Shown one piece after another: positions 45,607 to 57,529 of a stretch of DNA of 64,000 bases. The stretch's first letter is position 1, and the number at the start of each line of letters is the position of its first letter. A program made the translations under genes and the position numbers. The stretch lies in assembly GCA_032173965.1 (NCBI GenBank), contig CM063291.1, positions 19,967,649 to 20,031,648 of the forward strand. Direction: 5' to 3'. The notes below the pieces were generated by a model. The model ran no database searches, had not been told where the DNA came from, and was given only the letters and a program-made list of their open reading frames with translations. This DNA comes from Sitta carolinensis (Eukaryota > Chordata > Aves > Passeriformes > Sittidae).

Positions 45607-48600
45607 ATGCCTAACAGTGAAGAGACTCTCACGAAACAATTGCAGGATGAAAATGGAAGGAATGTTTCAGGAAGCTGTGAAAATGGGTAAAGTAGCTTGA
45701 GCATTTATTTTAACAAACTGATCTAGCAGTTTTTCCCAGATTAAGTTTCTCTTGTGCTACTGTGCAGAACCACAAGAATTTTGTCTGGTGTCTCTACTAT
45801 CTAATCAAGAATTAGGTGTATCTTTTGAGGCTAGAATGAGAGAAAATTGTTTTTGAAGATTATAAATAGGTTTATTCTCCTACACTAAATCCCACTTTGA
45901 CTTTAATAGCATCACTGAGTAGGGACTATGTTGCTTGTATCTTATTGGCATATAGGATGCACCTGTGTAATGTTTATTTTATAGCATGGAAGCTATTTAG
46001 CCTCTTCTCTGGATTTGTGGGAGTAATCCTCAGGTAATAATTGATCCTTGTGATAGACCATCTTCTCCCTGACAAAGGCAATAACTTAGCCAGGTAACCC
46101 ATCTCTTAGAGGTGGGAGTGGAGAAGTGAATTTTAGCAGAGTGTATTTTAATGTTTATGTTACCTTTAACATCTAAAGCCCGCTGGATGCTGTCTCCTTT
46201 CTGTCCTAGGCAGCACAAAAAGAACTTGTTTCTTCTACCTGTTGATCAATCACTGAAATAGTATCTTCTAAAGGAGAAATTCCTCATCTCTAGAGTTTTT
46301 GGAAGTACTTAAGATTAGAACAGGACATCTCATGGGAAATATTTTAGCTTCTGATTGTTAGAAGTTTGTCAGTATTGCTAAGTACTAATATCCATTTCCA
46401 GAGACTGAACTGTTGTATGATATTTAGTCTTCTGTTAAGGTAAATCTAACTTCACATTTGTTTAGGGAATAACTTGCATTTTATGTCTCTTGGAATATAT
46501 GTTTGATCCTTTCAGGTAAAGGATTGGTTGGCATAATTTCTGCCATATTTGTTTCTTCTGTTCTGGGCCTCGTAATCCCAGATGAGAATCATGAGGAGCA
46601 ATCCAAAGACTTAAGGTTTTCTGAACAGGAAGAAATTTAAGAAATCTTTGAAAACTTTGGAATGTATTGTCGCTTCTGGAATCCTAATGTAGTTAGTAGT
46701 AGAATTGTCATTTTTTTGTTTAATCTGTCCAGAGATCATAAACCACTGTTTGATTTGTGATCTGTATAGGAATATGTTCACTCTGATTCAGGAAAGCTAG
46801 GATTTTGCTAAGTTAGTAGTAATGCCTCTATTTTAGTCCATGCATGCTTCTATTTGTGACATGCTTAAGCAAAAATCCCCAAAATCAACAAAACGATAAA
46901 CCCCAACCCGACAATCCAATTCTGCGTTTTCTTCATTAAAGAAAGAAAGTTAGAATTTTAGAGTACAGTGGTTTGCATCCACTGCAAACAGGAAGTTTAA
47001 GCTTCCTGTATTAGAAAGACGTTCAGCATTTGGTTTTTTTCTAAATTTCTAATGAAAGAATATCAGACCCTAGAACTCAAAATACATTTGATGCATTCTT
47101 AGTCTCTTTGGCATAAAACTTTTGTTTGTTTGTTTGTTTTTGAAGATGCCAGTGCATGTTGCCATGTTAAATGCTGTAGTTTACCTGGTGTATTTTGAAG
47201 TTAGGTAGCAAACTTCTATCCCTTTTTTAGTGTGCTAGGATTCCAAGTAGAAAGGACTAGACAAAGAAAATAAAATTATATCAAATGGAAATACGAAAAA
47301 AAGATCTTTTTTAAGGCTGAAAAAGTCAGCCTTTGGTGTGACCTAAAAAATGAGGCAGAGATGAAATAATGAATTCTGTGTGACCTAGCTTTGCTGCATT
47401 CCCTGCAAATAGCCATACGGAGACAACTACTGGGAGATTTCTGCTTCAGGTCTGGGTTTTTGCTGCGCAGGGGAGAACAGAGCCAGAAAATCTGTACCAA
47501 GGTCAGGGCAGGGTTGTACTATGCTCTCAACTGCTGAATAGAGCCTTTTTTTGGAGAGAATAAAAAAGGCTCATTACATTGTTCATTTCTTCCCATTCAG
47601 CCATGAAGTTCTCAGCTATCCGTAAAACTGGTCTGCTTGTAAATGACCTGATTTTTGAGGATATTTATTCTTAACAAGAGAAAAAAATGCTTTAGTTCTG
47701 TTTTTTGCAAGTAAAGAGATAGGTTTTACTAGAAGGTGTGGGCCAACTGTGTTACATGGTAAAATAGATGTTAGCTGTTATCACTAATACTTTGTTCTTT
47801 ATTAAGTATTTGTTGAGCTTTTAAATATATCTTTGTGAGAGAAGAAGTTGTGTAAGTAATTTGACAAAGATTGGTTTCTTGTGCACTGTGAAAATCAAAG
47901 CGATTGTCAAATCAGCTGAGCCTTTTTTGCAAGAGGAGGAACATATCTGGGCTGATGTATGGCCCTGTTTTTAGGTCTCATGAGGGCATGGAAACCAATT
48001 AACATCTGTATCTAACCTGTTCTTCAAGGGCAAAGGGGAACTTTTAAATAGAATTAATAAGAAATGTATCATAATATTGCCCTCATTTAGATAGAAGAGT
48101 AATTAGTAAATAAGATGACCAGTCACAATAGACAGTAGTGTCCTGTAAAGGGCCATGGGGACCTCCTGTGACTCTCTACTCATTATAGGAAAAATATTAC
48201 ATTACAGAAAATAAGGGTTTAAAGAACTAATATGGTGTGTCATTACTGTGCTTTTTTTTCCCCTTATGTCATAAAAAATGAGAAAACATCTTCAGAACAT
48301 CTTAGGTAACAGTTGACAGCACCTCAGAGCCTGGAGATACAGTCTTTGCTTGGCTATTTCTGTGCCAGTCACAGGTTTCTCTTTAACTGCTGAGCTGTCC
48401 AGGCTGTGGTGCTATGTTGATTTAAGTCAGAGTGACTTTATTGTCTTTGTCTAGAACTCTAGGTCAGATCTGTGATTCTAAATTTATTGTCTTGTGCTCA
48501 TTCCTACAATCTGTCCCCAGAGTTCTGTTTTAAAATACTGCATTTGGCTCTTGTAGGATACATGGGGATTTGGGAAAGGATTTCTCATGAATAGGATCCA

Positions 48601-51600
48601 GATGAAGTTATTTAGTTTCTAAAGTCTCTAGGCAAAATGCCAGAATCATTACAGTTTTCAGAGGTTACCCATAGATAATTTAAGCCATTGCTTTTTGCTG
48701 CTGGAAGAGTTGTCAGATGAATACTTAATGATTGTCTTAAATTCAAATGCCCCAACAAACTGTTGAAAATGTCTTAACACCCAATGAAAAGTTTGTAAGA
48801 ATGTGCAGATGTAGACCCAAAACACTCTCCAGGCAGTTCTAATGGAGAGTAAGGCTGGTGGAATGTATATGGTTTGGCCTGGAGAACATACAGCAAAAGC
48901 TTGGAGGGGGGAATTTCTCAATGTCGGACAGAGATCAATATTTAGGACACTTGTCATCAAGACTGAAACAGCAAAAGATGGACACTTGATTGGAAGAAGG
49001 ATGTTTTATCATCCACTTTATAATGGATTCCTTAAATAATCAAACCACCAATCTGTAGGAGTTTAGAGAAGAAATTCACAAAGTTGTCTCACAAGAAGTA
49101 TGCAGTGAAACATAAAATCAAAATTTATGAGGAAGTTCTGTCTTGGAAAAATGCATATTTTCCACTTCAGCCTATTTTTTTTTTTTTTGGTATGTGTATT
49201 AAATAGGATTACTATTTAATAGTTAGGAAAGCCCATTCAACAAAAAGTGTTTGAGAAAAAAATACTTGTGCAAATTCAGATCTGCACACATTGCTCCCTA
49301 AGATAAACACCCGTTTACCTGTTTAAAATAACAAAATATTTCTTCGGGCAAGGGAAGCAGAGAAAGGAATTTAATAAAAAGGTGGGGACTGTGTTGTAGG
49401 AAGTATGAAGTAACATGCCCACTGCCACATGAATGCAGCTTCTGGTGGTGGGCGAGCTTGTAGGTGACATGATCGGAGGAACAGCAAGGCAGAGGAAGGA
49501 GCTGCACTGCTTTGGATTATCACAGTGAGGGCAGAACAACAATGAGCCTTCCTGAGAGCCACTGGGTCTGGACGCAGTGCCCTGAGAACTCTCCCAGAGA
49601 AGCTGAATGGGATTGCTTTTTGGAAAAAATTACGTAAGGGACAGAGAAATTGTATGCACTCTGCAGACACTGTAAGTGAGCATTCCCTCCTTATTGGCTG
49701 TGTTCTCTGTTGCAGACATTCTGCAGGGTAATTGATTTTGAAAGGACAAAAGCAGAAAAATCATGCAATCATGCAAGTTTTATAATGGAAGTTTGGTGGA
49801 CCTGAACTGCAGTAGCATGGTTGACCACAGCCAGAGCTTTGCACCTTGACCATACTGTTCTAAATTTTGGTATCATATCACAACCTCAGCTTACCTGATA
49901 ACGTATGTTATGAATGCAGTATCTTCAACATGAATATGTCTCATCCATAAAACCAGAATAAAAATAATTAATTAATAAAAATATTTTGCTGTATGGTAAT
50001 CTCACACGTGGTACAACAGTTCCCAGGAGCAGGGTGGGAGTGGAGAAGCTGTGTAATGGAGAAGCCTCTGCAACAGGAATACCAAGAAAGGAGGAGGAGA
50101 TGGTATCTTCATTGTGAATCTGACAGCACAGATCTGGAAGCTCAGAATGAATCTGGAAGCTCTGGGTGAATGTGTGGTCTGAACTACACACTGGCAAAAA
50201 AAATGTTTGTTTGAGTCTTCTTTATGAGCAGTTGTGAATGTGATTTCCAGACTTAATGTTGGGGTCCTGCCAAGTCTTGGGACCCCAATTTGTTGTTTTA
50301 AGTCCTTACTTCTGCCCGTGCGTTCAAAGGATGAGATAACACCTCTCGGTCTTTTGTCTCAAGGCTGTTTATTGTATCTTATCTATAAAATTTTTCTTTC
50401 TGCCCAGCCAAGGTCTGCTCAGCAGGACAGTCAGAGGCACTCTGCCTGCCCCCAGGGCGGTGTTATCCTTATATACAGAAAACTACGTGTGACATATTTA
50501 CAATTATTCCCCAATACCCATCACCTATGTTAGACAGTGAACTTCTACTCTAAACCAATCCAAAAGTGCCAGCGTCATCAGAGAAGATGGAGGTACAGAA
50601 GAAGAAGAAGAAGAAAGGTTAGACACACCCAAATTCCTCCATCTTGTCCCCAAAAACCCCTATACAAAGAATCCTAAAATCTACATTCATACCCTGTGAT
50701 ATTCTAATCATTACACTATTTAAACTTCTGTGGCTTTCATCTCTTCGTGTGAAGGTGGCAATTTGCTCCAGGGTTGGTAATGGAGCCCACTGGAGTTCTG
50801 GGCTGTGTGCCAGGGTCTCCGAGCCCCTTGGCAAGGATCTCAGCAGCTCTGGACTCCCAAAGGGATGTCCTGGGCTCCGACAACTTAAAAGTACTTTGAC
50901 TTGCTATATGTGTGTAGAGGGTTATGAGTAAATATTCTGAAGTCTAATGGAATTAGCTTGTCCTGAATAATGTATTAACAATTTATGTATGTAATTATTT
51001 GTAACAGGAGGAGGGGGTTTCCCCTTCTACCTCTTTGTGTGGTTTGGCGGGGGGAGAACATGGCTAGAAGATGGGACAGGTCCAATGGATGGCCCAGAGA
51101 TATCCTTTAATCCATAGAGTGACCATGTGCTCTCTAGGCAGCACCCAGAGGCCACAAGGCCTGGAGCTCCTTCCAGGGAGCATCCAGCTCCAGCATCCAC
51201 TCCTGGGGCCTGCATTCAGAGGGGAGGAGGCATGGCTAACCTGGCAAGATACAGGGCTTACTTGGGATAGGTGTCCAGTCGTGACCACAGGGCAGGGCAT
51301 TACCTTATCAGTCCAGCATCCTAGCCTCCTGCCTCCCAGGGTCCTAGGCCCACTCCTTGGTGCAGAGAACCTGGGCCAGTCTTTGATTTATCCCAGCTAA
51401 TTGGGTTACCACAATTATTTGTTGAACTGCTTATTTTGCAACTTTATAGAAAGCCTCTCTCTATGGAAAAGCTGATCTTTTAAAATTTTGATAATCTCAG
51501 AGAGCTGACTGGCAAAAACTTTAACATTGACAAGGTTACAGGAGTTGAACTACAGGAATAGGATAAGGAATAGGAATACCAAAAGAATGAGATGTCTTTT

Positions 51601-54600
51601 TATTTGCTCCTATACATAATCTGTTTGATGAATCGAAACACCTTAAATTTTATAATAATATGATGGCTGCATAACAGTGTTCATGTTCTCTTGGTGCAGT
51701 TTGTGATAGTAGAAATTAATAGAAATCACTCTGCAGAAACAAGGCCAAAATAGAACATAAGTTTCATACTTTTTAAATTTGAAAGAAAAGCTACAAAGTA
51801 ATTATACAGGACACTCACTCAGTGTATCCTGTAAGGCTTATTCAAGTGAGAATTTCTGTAAAATTTATTTTCCAAAGAAGAAAATGGTTTATTATCATAT
51901 TAAAGACTGACTTTGTAGATTCTTTTCGGTTCTGTTGTTTGTGTTTGCACCAGATTTTCCTATGAGGAAACAATTTAGAGGATAGCAAATATCTGACTGT
52001 ATTTGTCCTAGAGTGTGAGGTGGAAGCAGAAATTCTAAATTCCCAGAGCAGGAAACAGCCTGTGGAAGGAAAAGGCTAATTCCAAAGTCCCTTAAAACAA
52101 CAACAAAAAATTATGGAAATTAGTATCACAGTAAGTAGTGCCATTAATCACTAAGCATCATTATGGTAACAGAACAGTTTTTCTAGTGCACAATTAGCAA
52201 AAGAGCACTATCATTTTGTAGTGATAAAAGCGAAGAGATGTAGCTGTGGCATTTAGTTTCTTTAATTACAATAAGAAGTGATACTCTGTCCAGTGGTCGC
52301 TATCATATACACTAAAATAAAACCAGTAATTGCTATGCCAGCAAATCCAGATTGGATGCTTGTCCTCTGGTGACTCACGCCCAGCAGGAAGGGCTGTCAG
52401 TTACATCAGTCATTATTTTACCTCACACACACATTACTTCCACTGGGTTGCAAAGATAAATCTCACTAGAGCTGTTACAGTCATGGAAACACAGAGGGAA
52501 AGGAAGCTCTCCCTTTGTTAATCCAGTATAGAGAATGTTCAGATTCTTGCTTTTCAGGTTGGCTTGGTGTGTCAGCTGTTTCAGTGTGGAATAGCATCCA
52601 AGGGGCACAGGGGAGTGGTGGGAGCTGTGGGGAGGTTGGGCAGTGTGGGGCTTTTCCCCAGACCTCTGGAAAAGCCAGCCAGCCTAAGCTGGGCTTTCAT
52701 CTCAGGTGAGGGCAGTGAGTTGAATTCAGGCAGCAGAAGAGGTCATGTTTGCTAGAGTGGTACCTTGAAATTAAAGCCCGAATTACATCAGGAAATACTG
52801 TCATTCACAAATCACACATGCTAATGAAGTTATACAGAAATAGGCTTTGGTTAGTTCTAACTGGTCAAGTTTTGGAGCATTATCTCAGTGTGTCCTAGTT
52901 GACTTGTTCAAGTGACCTCTACTGTTAAATTCATTCTCTGTGTTATTTGTAGAGGGTTTTGCATATTACCTTTGGAATTGTAAACTTGAAGAAATCAACT
53001 GTAGAAAGTCTTATCTTTAAACTGGTAGTTGGATTTTGGAAGATGCTGGCCCTGCACTAATAAGACTGAATAATTTATGCAGAACTTCAGTCTTGATAAA
53101 AAATTTATGAGCCAAAATACAGAGCTCCAAAGCGTTTTCGTTTTGCTGGAGCATCTTGGCACCACGCCATGGTTCTGCAGTGTCTTTTCTCCTTGCTGCA
53201 ATTTATCCTCAGTAATCTCTTGATCAGCAGCCCCACCAAATTCTGCTCAGTTCAGTCTTGCACAATTCCAGATACCATAACCATTCTTGGATATTTACTT
53301 AGTTTTTAACAGAATAACTCCTAATAAAAGGTTAAAGTAGAGTCATCAAAGCCACATTCTTACACTCAAAAGCAGTGGTTCTGAATATATACAGAAATTG
53401 TTGTTGAAAGAGAAAGTTTCTTAATTGTACTTTCAGGGCTTAAACCCTCACTCTAATGAGCTGCCTGATGCATGGGGACTGGTTAAGAACTATATTGCAT
53501 GGAGTGTTACCAACTTTAACATTCATGAAGATACTGAATGGCTGGGGATCTTTGTAGAACTTTAGCACATTGAAGCATTACCAGAGGATGTCCAGATGTT
53601 CAGATGTTGGTTGGCTGTTTTTCTATAAAGAGAATATAATGTAAACTGAACCAGTAGCCTATAACAGATAAGAATTAAACAAACTAAAGAGATATTAATC
53701 TGAGAAAAGCCATTAATGATGTTTATTAAAGTTCTGAGTATCTTCAAATGAAGCTCTTCTGATACATTACTAATCAAAGTAGTTTTATTCAGAGGGCTTT
53801 TCTGCTCTTTGTTTTCATCAAAAGTGATGTTCAGTTATCTTTGGACCAAGACTTCGGTTTATTTGTTTTGTAAAATAATAAAAAGCTTTATTATTCACAA
53901 GATATTTAAAGGAAAAGGTTCCCACTGAATTGCTAAATATCAAATACAGTTTTTCTTTAAAATAAGAAAATAATCAAGAATAATATCAAGTGCTTTGAGA
54001 TGGCAGACAAACGTATGTTTTTATTTTATTTCAGATGTTTTATTTTGGTTTCATTCCCAAATAAGTCTTCCTGGTCTGTCGTTCTGTCGTTGCAATCCCA
54101 CTTCATTAAGTCACCATTTCTTCCACTTACCAGGTGTACCTTTCAAATTGCAGGATAATCCCATTCTTAATCTAAATTACTCAATTTCTCATCAGCATCT
54201 GCCTTCACCAAGCCAGTGACTTTTTTCAGAGCCACATTTTGCTTATCAGACAAGCCCTTTCATGTTTTGTGCCATTATGCTATTAACAAGAGAGGAAATA
54301 TCCTCACAGGCAAGATTAGTGATGACTCCTTGTTTCCTTCACCTGCTTTGTGACCTGTGCCCTGCTCTGAGGGAACCTGTGGGGAGGAGTGAGGCAGAAA
54401 AAGGCTGTGATTGTCACTTCTGAGGGGTGAAGAGTTACATAGTCTGCTGCATTCCTCTAAAGAGGATACAGTTTGGCTAAGGCTTTTTTCCAGTTAATTT
54501 TCATTGTGACTAACAATAATAAATTCTAGGAGTGTCCCACATGTGTAAGTATTTTACAGGTGTGGTTGTTAGTATGAAATGGGAAATAGTGCCTGATGTA

Positions 54601-55692
54601 GTGTTTGTTTCTGCTGCTTGCTCCCCGTCACCACTGTGTAAAGACTGCTTTTGAGGTTGTTATTTGTTTAAAAGCTGTGAAGGGCATTGTTTCAACTTTC
54701 TTTTTTTACAGTTTGAGTTAATTTATTACACTGTGGAGGGGAAGGACTTCCTGAGATTCACTCAGGACTCTTCCATTGTACCTATGGAGAAGGAATGAAG
54801 GAAATTCTAGCTTCTTATTAGCTTCTAAAGGCTGCTGATTCCCATCATTTGTTCTATGGAATGAAATGAATTACATTAAAAAATCTTTATGCTGCTATTA
54901 ATGAATGATCTGCAGTGCATTGCTATATCAGTAATTTCTAAGTGCTTATTGTTTAGATAATTTTGCTCATGGAATTCTTAGCAGTCTGTCACCTTACAGA
55001 CTTTTTGCATTGGAGTTTGTATTTGTGCTTTAAACTTGGTCTGTTTACTTTTAGGAAAAGTTAATTTCATCCATGTGTTAATAATAATGTGTTGTGTTGG
55101 TGAAATTTTTGAGAAACATCATTATTATTATTAACTAAATTTCCTTCTGTTGCTGGACTAAACACCTCCCCTCCCCGTCTTCAGAGCTTCAACAAGTGTC
55201 AGCAGTGACAGTTTACAAGGTGGTGTGGTATTAGCAGTGTCAGTATGATCAGGGTTAAGATTGGCAACTCATTTTTTCTACTTGTATGGTTCATGGCCTC
55301 TTTGTGGAAGTTCAAAGTTAGTGTCTTCATCTGGTATATTCCATGGTGTTGGAACCAAAAGCGTGAAATAAAGAGTCATCCTTAGGGGGAAGGCATTTCC
55401 ATTTTACTAGGTCGTAGTGGAGTTTTCAACAGAGTCAAAATTTATTTGATAGCTCTGAGCTTTCTAATTCCATCTGCTTGGATTTCAAAGTGCAGGCGAG
55501 CTGTGTTTTTGTTTACCTTTTGATAGCTATATTGCATATTTGTATGTTGATTGTAGTAGATCCTACTAGTGCTTCTGGATAACATCTTGATACTTCGATT
55601 TGCTTTTAGAACCTTTACAGATGTACCGACTGTCTGCAGGGAACTGCTGCCTCATTTGGAGGAGACCCAGGGTGAAGGCACAGAGCCAACAG
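45607..55692 (+). CDS. ACSBG1: Probable N-terminal coding exons of ACSBG1 (partial; gene would continue beyond the window)
   Basis: Two exon-like segments fit together. Exon A is 45596-45686: acceptor TTTGCAG, ATG at 45607 with A at -3, 26 codons plus GG, then GTAAAG. Exon B is 55610-55692: acceptor GCTTTTAG, then donor GTAAGC. Exon A ends with two bases of a codon and exon B supplies the third, leaving an open frame across the join. The joined peptide starts MPNSEETLTKQLQDENG and is acidic, hydrophilic and without known domains, as expected for a divergent N-terminus before an AMP-binding core. In human, ACSBG1 lies head-to-head with DNAJA4, which predicts a plus-strand gene starting here. 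ACSBG1 activates long and very long fatty acids to acyl-CoA. No AMP-binding motif is visible in the window. The exon calls are moderately supported, and the gene name rests mainly on synteny. A possible 26-bp third exon is at 56805-56830. Confidence 0.45.
45854..46379 (+). repeat. 527-bp direct duplication, copy 2
   Basis: Same-orientation partner of 38372-38898, offset by 7,482 bp. It begins 168 bp after the predicted ACSBG1 first coding exon. A 62-codon minus-strand frame is shared unchanged by both copies, but it is explained by the DNA duplication and is not evidence of coding. Confidence 0.95.
46380..50250. other. Probable ACSBG1 intron 1, left part
   Basis: AT-rich, with a (GTTT)n run near 47125-47142 and no recognised exon. 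Several minus-strand frames at 49300-49670 overlap each other in different frames and look like chance. Confidence 0.5.
50257..50882 (-). mobile_element. Solo ERV LTR with 6-bp target-site duplication
   Basis: The 626-bp segment runs from TGTTGGGG to CTCCGACA. It is flanked on both sides by ACTTAA (50251-50256 and 50883-50888), a perfect 6-bp target-site duplication. On the minus strand it has TATATAA (50475-50469) and AATAAA (50373-50368) in the right order for U3-R. No internal viral genes are present, so it looks like a solo LTR left by LTR recombination. A 6-bp duplication suits a class II (beta/ERVK-like) element. Confidence 0.88.
51003..51412. mobile_element. GC-rich 410-bp insertion-like segment between 10-bp direct repeats
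   Basis: The segment is flanked by identical AATTATTTGT (50993-51002 and 51413-51422). Its interior is markedly GC-richer than the AT-rich DNA on each side. It has no poly-A tail and no clear terminal inverted repeat. It could be an LTR fragment or an unclassified nonautonomous element. I do not recognise the family. Confidence 0.4.
51423..55609. other. Probable ACSBG1 intron 1, right part
   Basis: Ordinary AT-rich sequence. I see no repeat family, exon or structured RNA that I can support. Confidence 0.5.
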
Positions 55693-57529
55693 GTAAGCAT
55701 GTAAAAGATGATCCTTGGAAATCTGAGCTCTTAGATTTTTTTTTCTATGTAATTTTTATGTCTATTCTAGCAGGGTTTGACTGACAATTTCTCAGGGCTC
55801 AGATAATGAAAGACAAAATAAAACTGAAGTGAGATGGGGCAGCTGAAAAATTTTCAGGACATGTCTGTAAATTTGTATGGATTTAATAGTTTCTTCCAGT
55901 GTTTGTCTGTATTTGAGATGATGACTAGATAAAAATGAAAAATAGCTTGATCCCACTGAGAATCATGCATATTGTTGGGTTACCTTTGACATCACAGCCT
56001 ACTCACCAGCTGTCACCTGGGGAGGATTTGGTGTGCAGTGTAATGACTGGTGACTTTAAAGGAATATCTGTGCTTTGGTCAGTTCTGTGTTGCATCAGAG
56101 CATGTGCCTACTGGTGTCATTTAATCCAATTGCAGTGCTGAATGGCTTGCCTGAACGAGTGCCTTAAAGGAGGTTTTCTAGCAGAACTTTCCAAGGGTCT
56201 TTGAGAGGTTTGCAGCCCTAAGAGAGCTCCCTGTTGCCTTGGTGGGGCTGCTACTGTTATCTAAATGTACTTATTGAAACAGTATTTGTTCTCGGAGAAA
56301 ACTGAAGCTGTGAGCACATAGCTATCTGATCTATGTAGGAATCTTGCATGCAGACTTTATACATGTGTATAAATACATATCTGTATGGATTTATAGTTAC
56401 TTTTCAATATGCAGGTCTTTGATACACAGTAGGGTTCTTTCCAAGAAGCAGAGAATATAGAACTGCTAGCTATATGCTTTCAGTGAGCAGGAAATAAATG
56501 TGGATGAATAAAGGCAATATCAAACGCCTGTTTTCAAATTTACAGGGTATGTTATTGCACTGGTTGAGCCACATGTTTTCTATGTAGATTGTCACTGAGA
56601 CCGATTCTACAGAGTGCTTGCTTGTGTGCGAGTGAAGACTCTGACCTATTTTCCTGAGAATGTATCTGGGATGGTGCTTAATGCTGTCAACTCCCTACCT
56701 GTTTCTCTCCCAGAGGCTGCTGCTGGCTGCAGTTTAGAGAAGTAAGCTAGGCTGTCAAGCAGTGCTCAGGCAGGAATGCACGTGTCATTCAGCCACTCCT
56801 GCAGAGATGACCACATCCTCTGCCACAAAGGTGAGGTGAACAGCTAAGGGTAGAAGCCATTCCAGCTGTTCCATCATAATTTTCCTGCAAGCACAAGTCA
56901 CACCTCATCCATTTTAATTAAGCAGATCCTTTATTGGTGTTAATATGTTTCTAGTTGATGAATCAGGAGCTTACAATTTGTTAGACTTTGTCTTCTATTT
57001 AGCTTTGGGAATCTGTGGCACTACTTGTTATCCATTTAAATGGGAAGCAGTGTTTAACTTGGAACTTAACACTGCTGTGCAAATGCTGAGTGGTGAAATG
57101 AGGGCTGAATTTCAAAAAATCCTCTCAAAGCATCTTTCATGAAAAGAAAGTTCAGTGTTGTCTGATTGCAGGGGGTTTACATTGTATGTAAAGAGAAAAG
57201 GAGGAGATTCTGATATTTTCTAGTTGTTTGGAACTGACTTCCCCACTTTAAAATTGATACCTTCTGCAACCTCTGGAGTAAATTTATTTAATGAGAGCCA
57301 CAGGTTGTTCTGGAATGTTTTCCCCATCCATTTCTGCCAACATACAGAAGCTCATTCCTGTGGAAGCAAGCCAGATTTAGGGTTTTCTAATGCTTATGTA
57401 AATCCAGAGTACCCTTACTGTTGGCAGCAGGCATTATATTGACTTAAAACCAACGTGAGTTAGTAGAGAACTCATCCATGCTGGTTTTATACTGATGGAA
57501 TCAACAAAATAATTTATGTTGGAAAAGAG

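Noticed and set aside
38372..46379. The 527-bp repeats as paired LTRs of one 8-kb retrovirus
   Set aside because: The spacing fits, but the repeat ends are not TG...CA, there is no primer-binding site after copy 1, no target duplication, and no gag or pol-like frame between them.
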